From: Paraburkholderia sp. CNPSo 3274 | GTDB taxonomy: Bacteria; Pseudomonadota; Gammaproteobacteria; Burkholderiales; Burkholderiaceae | Reading direction: 5' to 3' | Assembly: GCF_024206475.1 (NCBI RefSeq) | Contig: NZ_JAMBPR010000017.1 | Span: forward strand, 1 to 64,000 | DNA: 64,000 nt | Part shown: positions 48,404 to 57,798 of the stretch, one piece after another | Layout of the letters: the number at the start of each line of letters is the position of its first letter | How positions within the stretch are numbered: position 1 is the stretch's first letter | Program-made: the position numbers and the translations under genes | The notes under the pieces: model-generated | Told to the model about the DNA's origin: nothing | Database searches by the model: none | What the model saw: only the letters and a program-made list of their open reading frames with translations

Positions 48404-49972
48404 ATGTCCTCACCTGCCGCAACGAGTCTGCGGCGCACGCTGCTACGGCGCCTCGCCGCCCCGCTTTCGCTGCTCGCGCTGATGAGCGGCCTGATCGCCT
48501 ATTGGCTCGCCTGGCAGTACACGCAGCACGTGGTCGACCGCTCGCTCGCCGACCTCGCCACGGCCATTTCCCGCCAGATCCAGATCGCCGGCGACGATGC
48601 CGCCAGTACCGTCCCGCCGCTCGCGCAGGCGATGTTTTCCGACCCCGTCGAGCACCTCATCTATCGCATCAGCAACGGCGAAACCGAAATCGCGGGCGAC
48701 CACGACCTGCCGCTGCAGGGCACCAACGTGCGCCGCATGCACTACGCGTACGTGTTCGAAACGATTTATAAGGGCGTCACGGTGCGTGTCGCCCAGGTGC
48801 GCGTGCCGCAGGCACATGGCAATCCGATCGTCGTGGAAGTCGGTCAGCCGGTGCATCATCGCTTTCGCATCGCGGCCGAATTTCTCGTCGCGATCATGAT
48901 GCCGTTGCTGCTCCTGCTGCTCGCCGGCTGGGTCATCGTGTGGCGCGTGGTCAACCAGCAGCTCAACCCGCTCACCGCGCTCGCCGACTCGCTCAACCGC
49001 CAGACGCACACGTCCCTCGAACCCGTGGACGAGACCTACGTGCCGGTCGAGATCCGTCCGCTCACGGGCGCGCTGAACGCACTGCTCGGCCGCCTGAAGA
49101 CCGCGCTCGACGCGCAGCGCAAGTTCATCGCCGACGCCGCCCACCAGCTGCGTACGCCGCTCACCGCGGTGAAGCTACACGCCGAGCAGGCCGTGAACGC
49201 GCGCGAGCCGCAAAAGGTCAACGACGCGGTGCGCGAGCTACGTGCGGCCGCCGATCGCGCGGTGCGTCTGTCCAATCAGCTGCTCTCGCTCGCGCGCGCG
49301 GAGCCGGGTGAACAGGCCGCGCGCTTCGTCGATATCGACATGGCCGCGCTCGCCTTCGAGACAGGCGCCGAGTGGGTACCGCGCGCGCTGGCGAGCCACG
49401 TCGACCTCGGTTTCCAGCGCCTCGACGATCCCGAAAACGACACGCCGTTGATGGTGCGCGGCAACCCCGTGCTGCTGCACGAGGTCATCGCGAATCTGCT
49501 CGACAACGCACTCAAATATCTGCCGCCCGCGCGTCTCGAAGGCGCGCGCATCACCGTAACCGTTTCGCAGTCCTCCGCGGAAGGCCTGCCGACGGCCGAG
49601 ATCATCGTGGAAGACAACGGCAGCGGCGTGCCCGCTTCGCAGCAAGCGGATCTCTTCAAGCGCTTTTTCCGCGGCGACGGTCAGAGCGAGAGCGGTGTGG
49701 ATAGCGGCGCGGGCCTTGGTCTCGCGATCGTCCACGACATCATGACGCTGCATCGGGGCAGCGTGCATTACGAAGATGCGCCGGAAGGCGGCGCGCGTTT
49801 CATCGTGCGGCTGCCGCTCGCGCATCGCAGCGCGCCTGGCGGCAAGGACGCCAGCGAGCGGAAAGACAGCAAGGAGGCCACCTCCCTGGAGACCGCGCAT
49901 CTGCGCGCGCTCGAGTCGGACGAGACGTCTCGCGAGAAGAAACCGACCCACCAGGCGAGCATCGATCTCTGA
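48404..49972 (+). CDS. Sensor histidine kinase (TctE-like)
   Basis: The 522-residue inner-membrane kinase has a first membrane helix (residues about 22-42), a periplasmic domain of about 120 residues, a second helix (MMPLLLLLLAGWVIVWRVV), then the dimerisation helix with His247 in AAHQLRTPLTAVKL and a catalytic domain with NLLDNALKYL (N box) and GAGLGLAIVHDI (G box). The periplasmic part fits the TctE-type sensor domain. The ATG at 48404 is chosen; upstream codons lie in a region without ribosome site. The tail after about residue 480 is hydrophilic and probably disordered. Confidence 0.93.
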   Translation: MSSPAATSLRRTLLRRLAAPLSLLALMSGLIAYWLAWQYTQHVVDRSLADLATAISRQIQIAGDDAASTVPPLAQAMFSDPVEHLIYRISNGETEIAGDHDLPLQGTNVRRMHYAYVFETIYKGVTVRVAQVRVPQAHGNPIVVEVGQPVHHRFRIAAEFLVAIMMPLLLLLLAGWVIVWRVVNQQLNPLTALADSLNRQTHTSLEPVDETYVPVEIRPLTGALNALLGRLKTALDAQRKFIADAAHQLRTPLTAVKLHAEQAVNAREPQKVNDAVRELRAAADRAVRLSNQLLSLARAEPGEQAARFVDIDMAALAFETGAEWVPRALASHVDLGFQRLDDPENDTPLMVRGNPVLLHEVIANLLDNALKYLPPARLEGARITVTVSQSSAEGLPTAEIIVEDNGSGVPASQQADLFKRFFRGDGQSESGVDSGAGLGLAIVHDIMTLHRGSVHYEDAPEGGARFIVRLPLAHRSAPGGKDASERKDSKEATSLETAHLRALESDETSREKKPTHQASIDL

Positions 49973-49994
49973 TGCTGCAAGTGCCACGAAAACG

Positions 49995-50020
49995 ACAAGG
50001 GCCGCTCATGCGGCCCTTGT
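49995..50020. terminator. Bidirectional terminator between the histidine kinase and SET genes
   Basis: ACAAGGGCCGC (49995-50005), loop TCAT, GCGGCCCTTGT (50010-50020): a perfect 11-bp stem between convergent stops. Only a short T stretch follows, but its position and strength support termination from both sides. Confidence 0.75.
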
Positions 50021-50051
50021 GCTTGATGCGGTGCGACGCGCGTTGCGGCGC

Positions 50052-50558
50052 TTACTTCTTCTTTTTGCTCTTGCCCTTCACCGCTTTCGCGCCCTTCGCA
50101 GACTTGTCGTCGTCGGGCGGCGCGAGCATCGTGCCGCGGCACTTGCGGGCGCCGCAACGGCATTCGTATTCGCGTTTGAGCTTCTTCGTCTGCTTCGCGT
50201 CGATCACAAGGCCGTAATCGTAGAAGAGTTCCTCGCCTTCGGCGATATCGCGCAGCGCGTGAATATAGACGTGTCCTTCGATTTCCTCGGCTTCGCAGTT
50301 CGGCGCGCACGAATGATTGATCCAGCGCGCGCTGTTGCCCTTCACCTTGCCGTCGATCACGTCGCCGTCGTCGAGCGCGAAATAGAACGTGTGATTCGGT
50401 TCGTCAGGATTATGTGGATGACGCCGCAGCGCTTCCTTCCAGGAGATGCGCTCGCCCTTGTATTCGATCAGTCGTTCGCCGGTCGCAATGGAGACCGCCG
50501 CAAACACGCCCTTGCCGTGCACGCCCGACTGGCGCACGACGATCCTGCGTTCACTCAT
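50052..50558 (-). CDS. SET-domain protein lysine methyltransferase
   Basis: The 168-residue protein has SET motifs: RIVVRQSGVHGKGVFAAVSI, the cofactor and active-site motif NHSCAPNC (residues 81-88), EELFYDYG (residues 109-116) and a post-SET cysteine cluster CRCGARKCRG (C133, C135, C140). Together with Cys84 these would bind zinc. It transfers methyl from SAM to a lysine; the bacterial target is unknown. The C-terminal 18 residues are a lysine-rich tail. SET proteins are mainly eukaryotic, so the family in Burkholderiaceae probably spread by transfer. The ATG at 50558 has AAGGATTC upstream. Confidence 0.93.
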   Translation of the reverse strand: MSERRIVVRQSGVHGKGVFAAVSIATGERLIEYKGERISWKEALRRHPHNPDEPNHTFYFALDDGDVIDGKVKGNSARWINHSCAPNCEAEEIEGHVYIHALRDIAEGEELFYDYGLVIDAKQTKKLKREYECRCGARKCRGTMLAPPDDDKSAKGAKAVKGKSKKKK

Positions 50559-50859
50559 TGAATGAATCCTTGTGAAGTACTGGGGGAGACTGTCCCGGTC
50601 ATGACAGGCGGCGTGAGCGAGTTGCCTTCGCATCCTCTCGCGCGCCGCCTGCGGCTCTCTCACGAAGCCGTGCCCAACGGTCTGCCTGGCCTTGCATCAA
50701 ACCTCGCGTGCTGCCTCGTCGCGGTCCGTACGCAAACGCGGCGCCGATTGGGCGCCGCGCTCATGCGACGCCCGGCGCGCCACAGACGGCATCGTACACG
50801 CTCGCGCCTCTTTCGTTCAACCCATATGCGCCGTGAGAAACCACGACGCCCAGCGTGTT
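50559..50859. other. Spacer between SET and Old Yellow Enzyme genes
   Basis: 301 bases with a GC-rich stem GCGGCGCC (50738-50745)/GGCGCCGC (50750-50757), about 100 bases downstream of the Old Yellow Enzyme stop. No gene and no T tract. Confidence 0.45.
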
Positions 50860-51972
50860 TCAGCGCTGGCCGAGCGTCGTCTCGCCGAACAGCTTCTTCA
50901 ACTCGCGCGGTTGCGAGCGCCAGTATTGCGGCGGCGCGCTCACGCTAGCGCCGAGTTGCGCCGCGGCGTGCCACGGCCAGCGCGGATCGTAGAGCATCGC
51001 GCGCGCCATCGCGATCATGTCGGCTTCGCCGTCTTCGACGATCTGGTTGGCCTGCAAGGCGTCGGTGATGAGGCCCACCGCAATTGTCGTCATGCCGGTT
51101 TCGGCCTTCACCTTGCGCGCGAACGGCACTTGATAGCCGGGCTCGAGCGGAATCTTTTGCAGAGGCGACACGCCGCCCGACGACACGTCGATCCAGTCCG
51201 CGCCGCGCGCCTTGAGCGCCTGCGCGAAGACGACGGTGTCCTCAGGCGTCCAGCCGCCATCGACCCAATCCGATGCCGAAACGCGCACGCCAATCGGGCG
51301 ATCGGCGGGAAATTCGGCGCGCACGGCGTCGAAGACTTCGAGCGGAAAGCGCATGCGGTTTTCGCGCGAGCCGCCGTACTCGTCGCTGCGCCGGTTCGCG
51401 ATCGGCGAGAGAAATTGGTGCAGCAAATAGCCGTGGGCCGCGTGGATTTCGAGGGCATCGATGCCAAGACGCGCAGCGCGGCGCGCCGTGGCCACGAACG
51501 CATCGCGCACGCGATTCAGACCCGCGACGTCGAGTGCGAGCGGCGGCGCCTCGCCCTCCTTGTGCGCGAGCGCCGAAGGCGCGTGCGGCAGCCAGCCACC
51601 GTCGGCGACCGAAATCAGCTGGCCACCTTCCCAAGGTACATGACTCGACGCCTTGCGCCCCGCGTGCGAGATCTGCATGGCAACGCGGATAGGCGAATGG
51701 CGGCGGATGGCGGCAATCACGGGCTCGAGTGCGGCTTCGGTCACGTCGTCCCACAGGCCGAGATCGCCAGGCGTGATACGGCCGTCGGGCTCGACGGACG
51801 TCGCTTCGATGCAGAGCATCGCGGCGCCCGAAAGCGCCAGGTGGCCGAGATGGATCATGTGCCAGTCGTTGGCTTCGCCGCGCTCGGCGGAGTACTGGCA
51901 CATCGGCGAAACGACGATGCGATTGGGGAGCGTCACGCCACGCAGTTCGAGCGGAGTGAAGAGCTTGCTCAT
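50860..51972 (-). CDS. Old Yellow Enzyme family NADPH:flavin oxidoreductase (YqjM type)
   Basis: The 370-residue FMN protein reduces activated C=C bonds using NAD(P)H. SPMCQYSAE with Cys25 near the N-terminus and AAHGYLLHQFLSPIANRRSD mark the thermophilic-like/YqjM branch. The physiological substrate is unknown; the family handles oxidised lipids and xenobiotics. It forms its own unit. Confidence 0.93.
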   Translation of the reverse strand: MSKLFTPLELRGVTLPNRIVVSPMCQYSAERGEANDWHMIHLGHLALSGAAMLCIEATSVEPDGRITPGDLGLWDDVTEAALEPVIAAIRRHSPIRVAMQISHAGRKASSHVPWEGGQLISVADGGWLPHAPSALAHKEGEAPPLALDVAGLNRVRDAFVATARRAARLGIDALEIHAAHGYLLHQFLSPIANRRSDEYGGSRENRMRFPLEVFDAVRAEFPADRPIGVRVSASDWVDGGWTPEDTVVFAQALKARGADWIDVSSGGVSPLQKIPLEPGYQVPFARKVKAETGMTTIAVGLITDALQANQIVEDGEADMIAMARAMLYDPRWPWHAAAQLGASVSAPPQYWRSQPRELKKLFGETTLGQR

Positions 51973-52113
51973 GGGAGGTCCACGGACGGTTGGCAGAAGC
52001 GTCCGAGAATAGCACGCACTTTTTTCACGCGTTCGACAAGGAACACAACGCGTACGCGGCGTGCGCCCGCGCGAGGTGGATCAAGTTGGGTTCAGGCTGG
52101 GTTCAGGCGCGCT

Positions 52114-52842
52114 TCAGGGTTGGCGCGCGGCCATCTGTGCATCGACGGCATCGAGCCATTCGCCGAACATGCGGCTCGCCTGCGCTTCGAGCCGCGGCCC
52201 GTGGCGCGCCGTGTCGTCGCGCAGCGCGTTCACGTCCACGCCCGCGCTGGCGATTTCAGCGGCATGACCGATCAGCCAGGGCTCGAAGCGGTCGGCGCGC
52301 ACTTCGGGATGGCACTGCAGGCCGAGCACGTGGTCGCCCCATGAAAATGCCTGGTTCTCGGATAGCGGCGTGGAAGCGAGACGCGTCGCGCCCTGCGGCA
52401 GATCGAAGGTATCGCCATGCCAGTGCAGCATGGAGGTCGCCGCGCCGTCGAGGTGCTGCAGCGGCGAGGCGCGGCCCGCGTCGGTGAGCGTGAGCGGCGT
52501 CCAACCGATCTCGGGCAGGGGTCCCGCATACACGCGAGCACCGAGCACCCGCGCAATGAGTTGCGCGCCGAGGCAGATGCCGACCGTAGGCAGACCCGCC
52601 GCGACGCGCTTTTCGATCATCGCGGTAAGGGGAACGAGTGTGGGGTAGCGCGCATCGTCGCACGCGTTGATCGGGCCGCCGAGCACGACCATGAGCGACG
52701 CCGACAAGGGATTGAGCGCGCCAACACGCGCGAAGCCGACGTCGACGTAACGCACGGGGCGTCCACGGTCGCCGAGCACGCGCTCGAAGCTGCCGAGGTC
52801 CTCGAAATAGACATGGCGCACAGCCAATACTTCGCGATTCAT
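52114..52842 (-). CDS. Class I glutamine amidotransferase-like protein
   Basis: The 242-residue cytosolic protein has the triad of the family: Cys90 in VGICLGAQL, and His178 and Glu180 in QCHPEV, which allows glutamine hydrolysis. No synthase partner gene is adjacent, so the acceptor is unknown; it is like stand-alone GMP-synthase-like amidotransferases. The start at 52842 (MNREVLAVRHVYFED) is preferred. Confidence 0.88.
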   Translation of the reverse strand: MNREVLAVRHVYFEDLGSFERVLGDRGRPVRYVDVGFARVGALNPLSASLMVVLGGPINACDDARYPTLVPLTAMIEKRVAAGLPTVGICLGAQLIARVLGARVYAGPLPEIGWTPLTLTDAGRASPLQHLDGAATSMLHWHGDTFDLPQGATRLASTPLSENQAFSWGDHVLGLQCHPEVRADRFEPWLIGHAAEIASAGVDVNALRDDTARHGPRLEAQASRMFGEWLDAVDAQMAARQP

Positions 52843-53090
52843 CGGCACATTCCCGGGTCGGCTGTGGGCGGCATGCACGTCACCGCTTTTTCACGGCGCG
52901 TGCGAACGTTCGCGCCAACGGTCGTGACAAGAAACTTGTGGCAAATACTTGCGAGAACTACACAAATTGCCACGCATGCGTCTGATGCACACAACGTCGG
53001 CACGCCATCGACAAAGCGATACTTTGCATTACCGTGCATTACATGCATGACGCGCGCCGCCCGCAGTGGGGCGGCGGCGCAGCTTCAGCC

Positions 53091-53729
53091 TTAAACCGCG
53101 AAGATCTTCCAGTTTTTCTTCTGGGTCGTCACGTCGGCCTGTTCGTAGACCGAGCAATCGAGACGCAGATCCGTGTCAGCCATGTTGATGTTCAGAAGCT
53201 GGCAGTGATGCGGCGTCTTCTTCGGGTTCTTGCTCGGCTCGAAATGCGAGCAGGTCAGGCACATGCGGTGTTGCGGGCTGGTTTCCTGCGATTCGAGCAG
53301 ATAAACCGTCTTGAGCAGCGTGCGATAAAGCGTGGACTGCTCGTCCGCCTTCAGCGTGCCGACCGCCTTCGACAGGAAGTCGGGCCACTGCGAGGCCTTT
53401 TTCGCCGCCGTGCGGCCGCGCGAGGTGAGACGCACCGCGAGTGCGCGGCCGTCGTCGAGCGCACGGCGCTTTTCGACCAGCCCCTTGGTTTCGAGCGTGC
53501 TCACCGCATCGCTGGTGGTCGCGGCCGTGAGGGCCGTTTCACGCGCGATCTCGCCGAGGCGCATCGGCCCCTTACGCTGCATCAGCAGCACGAGAATTTC
53601 GCCCTGGGTAGGCGTGAGTCCTGCCCCTTCGGCCCAGTCCCACGCCTGGCTCCGCATTGCCGTGCTAAGTCGCAGCAGGCTATGGGTCACCCGCCCGGCT
53701 GCCTGCTCTCCGTATACGCCTTCGCTCAT
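53091..53729 (-). CDS. MarR-type winged-helix regulator with cysteine-bearing C-terminal tail
   Basis: The 212-residue protein has a winged helix (QGEILVLLMQRKGPMRLGEIARETALTAATTSDAVSTLETKGLVEKRRALDDGR broken here) typical of MarR. About 60 extra C-terminal residues carry Cys157, Cys160, Cys176, Cys192 with His162, His174 and His175, which could bind a metal or sense oxidation. The ATG at 53729 is chosen because the upstream extension of 60 residues is not a MarR part. Its targets are unknown. Confidence 0.85.
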   Translation of the reverse strand: MSEGVYGEQAAGRVTHSLLRLSTAMRSQAWDWAEGAGLTPTQGEILVLLMQRKGPMRLGEIARETALTAATTSDAVSTLETKGLVEKRRALDDGRALAVRLTSRGRTAAKKASQWPDFLSKAVGTLKADEQSTLYRTLLKTVYLLESQETSPQHRMCLTCSHFEPSKNPKKTPHHCQLLNINMADTDLRLDCSVYEQADVTTQKKNWKIFAV

Positions 53730-53992
53730 AGTCTTTCGCTGGTTATTGGCAGCTTGCGCTGCATCGTCAGCCGCCGCTCTGACCGACGGCCTGTGGGAAC
53801 GCTGGCGCCCGGTTCCCCGAGCGCCGCACCATCTCAAAAAATTCCTGCTCCGCGTACGCCATCGTATGCGTTGCACTGTCATGCTGCTTGCCGCAGGCCC
53901 CGGAAACATCCTTCAAGTCCCGACGCCGGTGCAACAAACCGACATTCTATGCGAGAGCGGCAAATCGCACAGCTAACTTATCCAACGTGAAT

Positions 53993-54001
53993 TGTGGATA
54001 A
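53993..54001. promoter_or_regulatory. Perfect DnaA box with degenerate neighbours
   Basis: TGTGGATAA, complement of TTATCCACA, with TTATCCAAC seven bases before it and CGTTGATAA starting four bases after it. Confidence 0.4.
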
Positions 54002-54318
54002 CCCGTTGATAAGCACGCTATTGCCATGTGTACAAATTCTTGACCGCTCGCAATCGTCGCCCCGTGACTCATGCAGGTTATCGCGGATTTCTGTCTCAAA
54101 CGCAACTGGAATCTGCCCGATTGTGGCTAACCAATCATTACGTAGTCCATTGAGTTTGCAGGGAAATCGAAGGTTACTCACAACGGTGGGGGGCCATTTG
54201 TTCATGAATATGGACCATGTCGAGATCCAGGTCAAAAAAATAAGAACCCCCAGGTACCTCGAAGCCAGCAAAAAAATTTTCGTCCGCCTCAAAAAAGTGG
54301 CGCACGGAACCAACGCGA

Positions 54319-54362
54319 CCCGTTTTTGGCCCGTTTTTTACCCGCTTCTTACCCGTTTTCCG
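54319..54362. repeat. Four direct 11-bp tandem repeats
   Basis: Units CCCGTTTTTGG, CCCGTTTTTTA, CCCGCTTCTTA and CCCGTTTTCCG follow each other without gaps at 54319, 54330, 54341 and 54352. An 11-base period puts each copy on nearly the same face of the helix. Confidence 0.75.
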
Positions 54363-54377
54363 GTCCCTGAAAGCACG

Positions 54378-54401
54378 AAGGGCAGCCCGAAAGCTGCCCT
54401 T
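54378..54401 (-). terminator. Stem-loop downstream of the YbdK-type gene
   Basis: AAGGGCAGC (54378-54386), loop CCGAAA, GCTGCCCTT (54393-54401), 9-bp perfect stem, 93 bases after the gene stop. T tract is weak on the minus strand. Confidence 0.5.
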
Positions 54402-54494
54402 GCATCCTGTTTTGCCGGCGCGGGCCGGATCTGGCACACCGCGAAAATCGGTCAGTGGTCCTGTGTGTCCGCCGGCTCGCCCTTGCGATTCCCG

Positions 54495-55610
54495 TCAGGC
54501 ACGCCAGCGCAGGCACTGCTGCCGCACGGCTTCGTGCAGCGATTTTTCCTCGGCTACCACGCTGCGCAGCCACGTGGCGTCGTTGTTCTGCGCGCGGGCG
54601 ATCGTGCCGATTTCGGTGAGCGCGCGCGTCGAGCCGAGCACCTCGCCGTGCGGCGCGATCCGGTCCAGCGTTTCGAGAATGTCTTCGGAAATCGTGCGGC
54701 GCTCGCCTGTTTGCGGATTCACGCAGGTGCCGGCCAGGCCGAAGCGGCACGCCTGGAAACGGTTGAACGTGTACACGAGGTAGTCGTCCTCGAGCGGCGC
54801 AATCGGTCGATCGGTAAGCAGATGGCGTGCGAGCGTCTGGATGTAGCAGGCGATCGCGGCGGCGCGCTCCACCGAAAGCGGCGTGTCCATCACGCGCACC
54901 TCGATCGTGCCGAAGCCCGGTTTCGGGCGGATGTCCCAGTAGAAGTCTTTCATGCTGTTGACAACGCCCGTGTGCACCATCTTCGAGAAGTACTCCTTGA
55001 ACTCCTCCCAGCCCAGCACGAACGGCGCGCGGCCCGACAGCGGAAATGCGAACACGGAATTCAGTCGTGCCGAATGAAATCCGGTGTCCACGCCCTGCAC
55101 ATAGGGCGACGACGCCGAGAGCGCGATGAAATGCGGGATGAAGCGCGAAAGAGAGTGCAGCAGGAACAGCGCGCTGTCCGCATCCGGGCAGCCGATATGC
55201 ACGTGCTGGCCGAACACGGTGAATTGCTTCGCAAGGTAGCCGTACAGCTCGGAAAGATACTGAAAGCGCGGCGTATCGACGATGCGACGGTCGCTCCATT
55301 CCTGGAACGCATGCGTACCGCCGCCGCACAGACCGACGTTGAGACGATCGGCCGCGGCGACGAGCACGTCACGAATCTTGCGCAGGTCGGCCACGGCCTG
55401 CTCGTGATTCGTGCAAATGCCGGTGGAGAGTTCGATCATGCTTTCGGTGATTTCGGGCGTGATATTGCCCGGAATCTCCTGATCTTTGACGAGGCGCATG
55501 AGGTCGCTGCCCGCCTTGGTCAGATCGTAATCGTGCGTGTTGACGATCTGCATTTCGAGTTCGATGCCGAACGTGAACGGCTTCGAATCGACAAACGTTT
55601 CAAGTGACAT
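54495..55610 (-). CDS. ybdK: YbdK-type glutamate-cysteine ligase / carboxylate-amine ligase
   Basis: The 371-residue ATP-dependent ligase belongs to the GCS2 family ([47 protein letters not shown]). E. coli YbdK (372 residues) has weak glutamate-cysteine ligase activity. In Burkholderiaceae it may start glutathione synthesis, but the sequence alone does not prove this. The ATG at 55610 has AGGAAAC upstream. Confidence 0.88.
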   Translation of the reverse strand: MSLETFVDSKPFTFGIELEMQIVNTHDYDLTKAGSDLMRLVKDQEIPGNITPEITESMIELSTGICTNHEQAVADLRKIRDVLVAAADRLNVGLCGGGTHAFQEWSDRRIVDTPRFQYLSELYGYLAKQFTVFGQHVHIGCPDADSALFLLHSLSRFIPHFIALSASSPYVQGVDTGFHSARLNSVFAFPLSGRAPFVLGWEEFKEYFSKMVHTGVVNSMKDFYWDIRPKPGFGTIEVRVMDTPLSVERAAAIACYIQTLARHLLTDRPIAPLEDDYLVYTFNRFQACRFGLAGTCVNPQTGERRTISEDILETLDRIAPHGEVLGSTRALTEIGTIARAQNNDATWLRSVVAEEKSLHEAVRQQCLRWRA

Positions 55611-55665
55611 GGCGTTTCCTGTCAGGGCGTCGCGCGCAAGCCACTGGCCGCGCGCGCCGCGAGAT

Positions 55666-56871
55666 TCATTTTTCGCCGCGTTCGCCGACGAGCGCAAGCG
55701 CGCGATAGACCAGCCAGGGTCCGAAGAGCTGCAGCACGACGATCGAGCAAAGAATGATCGCGCGCAGGCGCGGATCGAACGTCGGATAAAGCTCGTAGGT
55801 GTCTTCGACGAGCAGCAGCGCGAGCGCCGACATTGGCGTCAAGGCGATTCCGAGGGCCACACCCTGCTTCCAGTGCAGCCCACTCGGTTTGGCAAATATC
55901 AGCACGCCGACGAGCTTGCCCACGAGACGTGCGACGATCAGCCCCGCTGCTGCCGCGCCGCCCACGAGAACGTCGTGCCACTCGAAGTTGGTGAGCGTGA
56001 GCACGAACAGAATTACCGTAAGCAGCCATCCGGCCGTGCCGAAGTGCTGCGGCCACAACTGCGGGCGCGGCTCCAGATTCTTCACGATGATGCCCGCGGC
56101 AAGCAGGCTCAGGATCGTCGAAAGCTTGAGCAGATGCGCAATGGCGATCGCCAGCAGCACGAGGCCGAAGAGCGCGACGAACGAGTGCTCGTCCTGCGGG
56201 CTCAGCCGACGGTAAAACAGCGTGCACGCGCGGGCGAGCACGAACGCGAGAATCAGCGAGCCGATCAGCAGATAAAGCGGCTGCAGGATCGTCGCGAACA
56301 CGTTGCCGTACATTTCCTGATGCAGCCAGGTCGAGGCGAGCTTTTCCACGATCACCGCATACATGCTGTTGAGCGCCGTGAGCGTAAGCAGGCGCTGCGT
56401 GACCTGGCCTTCTGCGCGCAGTTCGGTCTTGAGCTGGATCACCATGGCAGGCGACGTCGCCATGGCGATCGCGGACACGACGAGCGCGATCATCGTCGGC
56501 ACGGAAAGGAACAGCAGCACCGCGAGCACGAGCACGAAAGTGAGCGAAGACTCGGCAAGACTCGAAAGGATGAGCCAGGGATTGCGGCGGATCCAGCGCA
56601 GGTCGAGGCGGCTGCCCAGTTCGAACAGCAGCAGGCCGAGCGCGACGTCGAGCAGCGGCCGCGCGGACGTGCCGACATCGGCGTCGATCACGCCGAACCC
56701 GGCCGACCCGGCAATGAGCCCGATCACGCCATAGCCCGAAATCCGCGGCAAGCGCCACGCCCGATAACAAAGCTCGCCGCACAAACCGGCGGCGAGCAGC
56801 GCGAGCCCGGCCCAGAAAATACCGTCGAGCGGCAACGGCCAGGCGGGAAAAAACGAAAACGCCGATTTCAT
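55666..56871 (-). CDS. Monovalent cation:proton antiporter (CPA2/Kef-type)
   Basis: The 401-residue inner-membrane protein has about 12 helices and an N-terminal half with [19 protein letters not shown] and [21 protein letters not shown], the CPA2 pattern. The [15 protein letters not shown] helix and the second repeat [16 protein letters not shown] complete the fold. No RCK/TrkA-N nucleotide domain is fused, so it is shorter than KefB/C. It probably exchanges K+ or Na+ for H+. AGGAGA lies upstream of the ATG at 56871. Confidence 0.9.
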   Translation of the reverse strand: MKSAFSFFPAWPLPLDGIFWAGLALLAAGLCGELCYRAWRLPRISGYGVIGLIAGSAGFGVIDADVGTSARPLLDVALGLLLFELGSRLDLRWIRRNPWLILSSLAESSLTFVLVLAVLLFLSVPTMIALVVSAIAMATSPAMVIQLKTELRAEGQVTQRLLTLTALNSMYAVIVEKLASTWLHQEMYGNVFATILQPLYLLIGSLILAFVLARACTLFYRRLSPQDEHSFVALFGLVLLAIAIAHLLKLSTILSLLAAGIIVKNLEPRPQLWPQHFGTAGWLLTVILFVLTLTNFEWHDVLVGGAAAAGLIVARLVGKLVGVLIFAKPSGLHWKQGVALGIALTPMSALALLLVEDTYELYPTFDPRLRAIILCSIVVLQLFGPWLVYRALALVGERGEK

Positions 56872-57564
56872 CGTGGTGGCTTCTCCTTGGCAACGACATC
56901 TTGCGTGGGATCGAATCCGGCTGTCCGACGGTAGATCGACATACGACTGGCTAACAGGCAAGCCGCATGCCGCACGAGGCGAACGACACCTCTACCCCCC
57001 GTCTTTTGCCTGCCTGCGCGTCAGCCGATGCAGCCGGCTAGCCCGGCGATGTGACGATAGGGCGAACTGGCGCGAATAGGCGCTTCCTGCGGCGAGTGCG
57101 GGCAAACAGTGCGGCAAAACGCTGCGGCAAAGCAGTGCGCCGGCACATGACGGTGCGGCGAACAGCCGGTACGGGCGCCTTGCGTGTGGTGTGGCTGCGC
57201 CCGCGTTGGATGAACGAACGCTGCCGTCTACCCTGAGCACTCAGATTCAGGATGAGGGGCAACCGTTCCTTGGATGCGTCGACCGTCTGATGCGGCATTT
57301 GACGCGGAAAGAACGGCGATTGTGCCATAGCTTTTTTGCAATTGTCCCCACCTCCTCGAAAGCATCGACAAAGACGGTAATAGCGTCCTCAGTGTGCGCT
57401 TTTGGTGACGTATGCGGAAAAAATGACCGCGTCGACAAGCCGCTTTCGTCTGGGGTTTTCGAACTCCGGTTGGGTCGTACTTGCCCGGTAGCGATGGCGT
57501 TAGCCTAGGGTTTACGGTTTACCGTATGTATACGTAGTAGAAGTTAACAAGGGCCTGGGTTTGC

Positions 57565-57579
57565 TGTGGATAACCGCGG
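57565..57579. repeat. Left arm of a 15-bp inverted repeat containing a DnaA box
   Basis: CTGTGGATAACCGCG includes TGTGGATAA, the complement of the DnaA box. Confidence 0.7.
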
Positions 57580-57740
57580 TTTACGGAAAGGAATCCATGA
57601 GTTGGCGCTCGCACAACCGCGCGCAAAGCATGTGCGGTCCACGCGCACTTCGAAGAGTAACTTTTGGGCCTGGAACGGGCTGTACCGAGTTACCCAGTTT
57701 ACGTCCACATCGGTTCCACAATCGATTCGCTGGCAATTCG

Positions 57741-57755
57741 CGCGGTTATCCACAG
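57741..57755. repeat. Right arm of a 15-bp inverted repeat containing a DnaA box
   Basis: CGCGGTTATCCACAG is the exact reverse complement of the left arm, 161 bases away, and contains TTATCCACA. Confidence 0.7.
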
Positions 57756-57798
57756 ATTTGCGTGAATAACCCGGTTGGCCTGTTTCCGTGCGCCGCGC

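Larger units (their letters stand above)
53730..54494. other. AT-rich spacer with DnaA-type boxes and tandem repeats
   Basis: 765 bases, visibly richer in A and T than the neighbours from about 53970 to 54360. It contains a TTATCCAAC box (53978-53986), a perfect DnaA box TGTGGATAA (53993-54001), CGTTGATAA just after, an 11-bp tandem repeat (54319-54362) and the terminator of the YbdK gene. No reading frame has a plausible start. Confidence 0.5.
56872..57798. other. 927-base spacer with two DnaA boxes in an inverted repeat
   Basis: The first half is GC-rich without identifiable features. From about 57250 it is less GC-rich. Four GTTTAC motifs (57510, 57517, 57580, 57697) and a 15-bp inverted repeat (57565-57579 and 57741-57755) are visible. 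ORFs here lack start signals. Confidence 0.5.

Noticed and set aside
53730..53909. N-terminal extension of the MarR gene
   Set aside because: Arg-rich sequence without family match; the regulator fold begins at 53729.
54174..54437. 87-codon minus-strand ORF with Lys/Gly-rich sequence
   Set aside because: It spans the tandem repeats and the terminator of the YbdK gene and has no ribosome site.
57191..57508. 105-codon plus-strand ORF before the DnaA-box region
   Set aside because: No ribosome site, no family resemblance, and unlikely residue composition.
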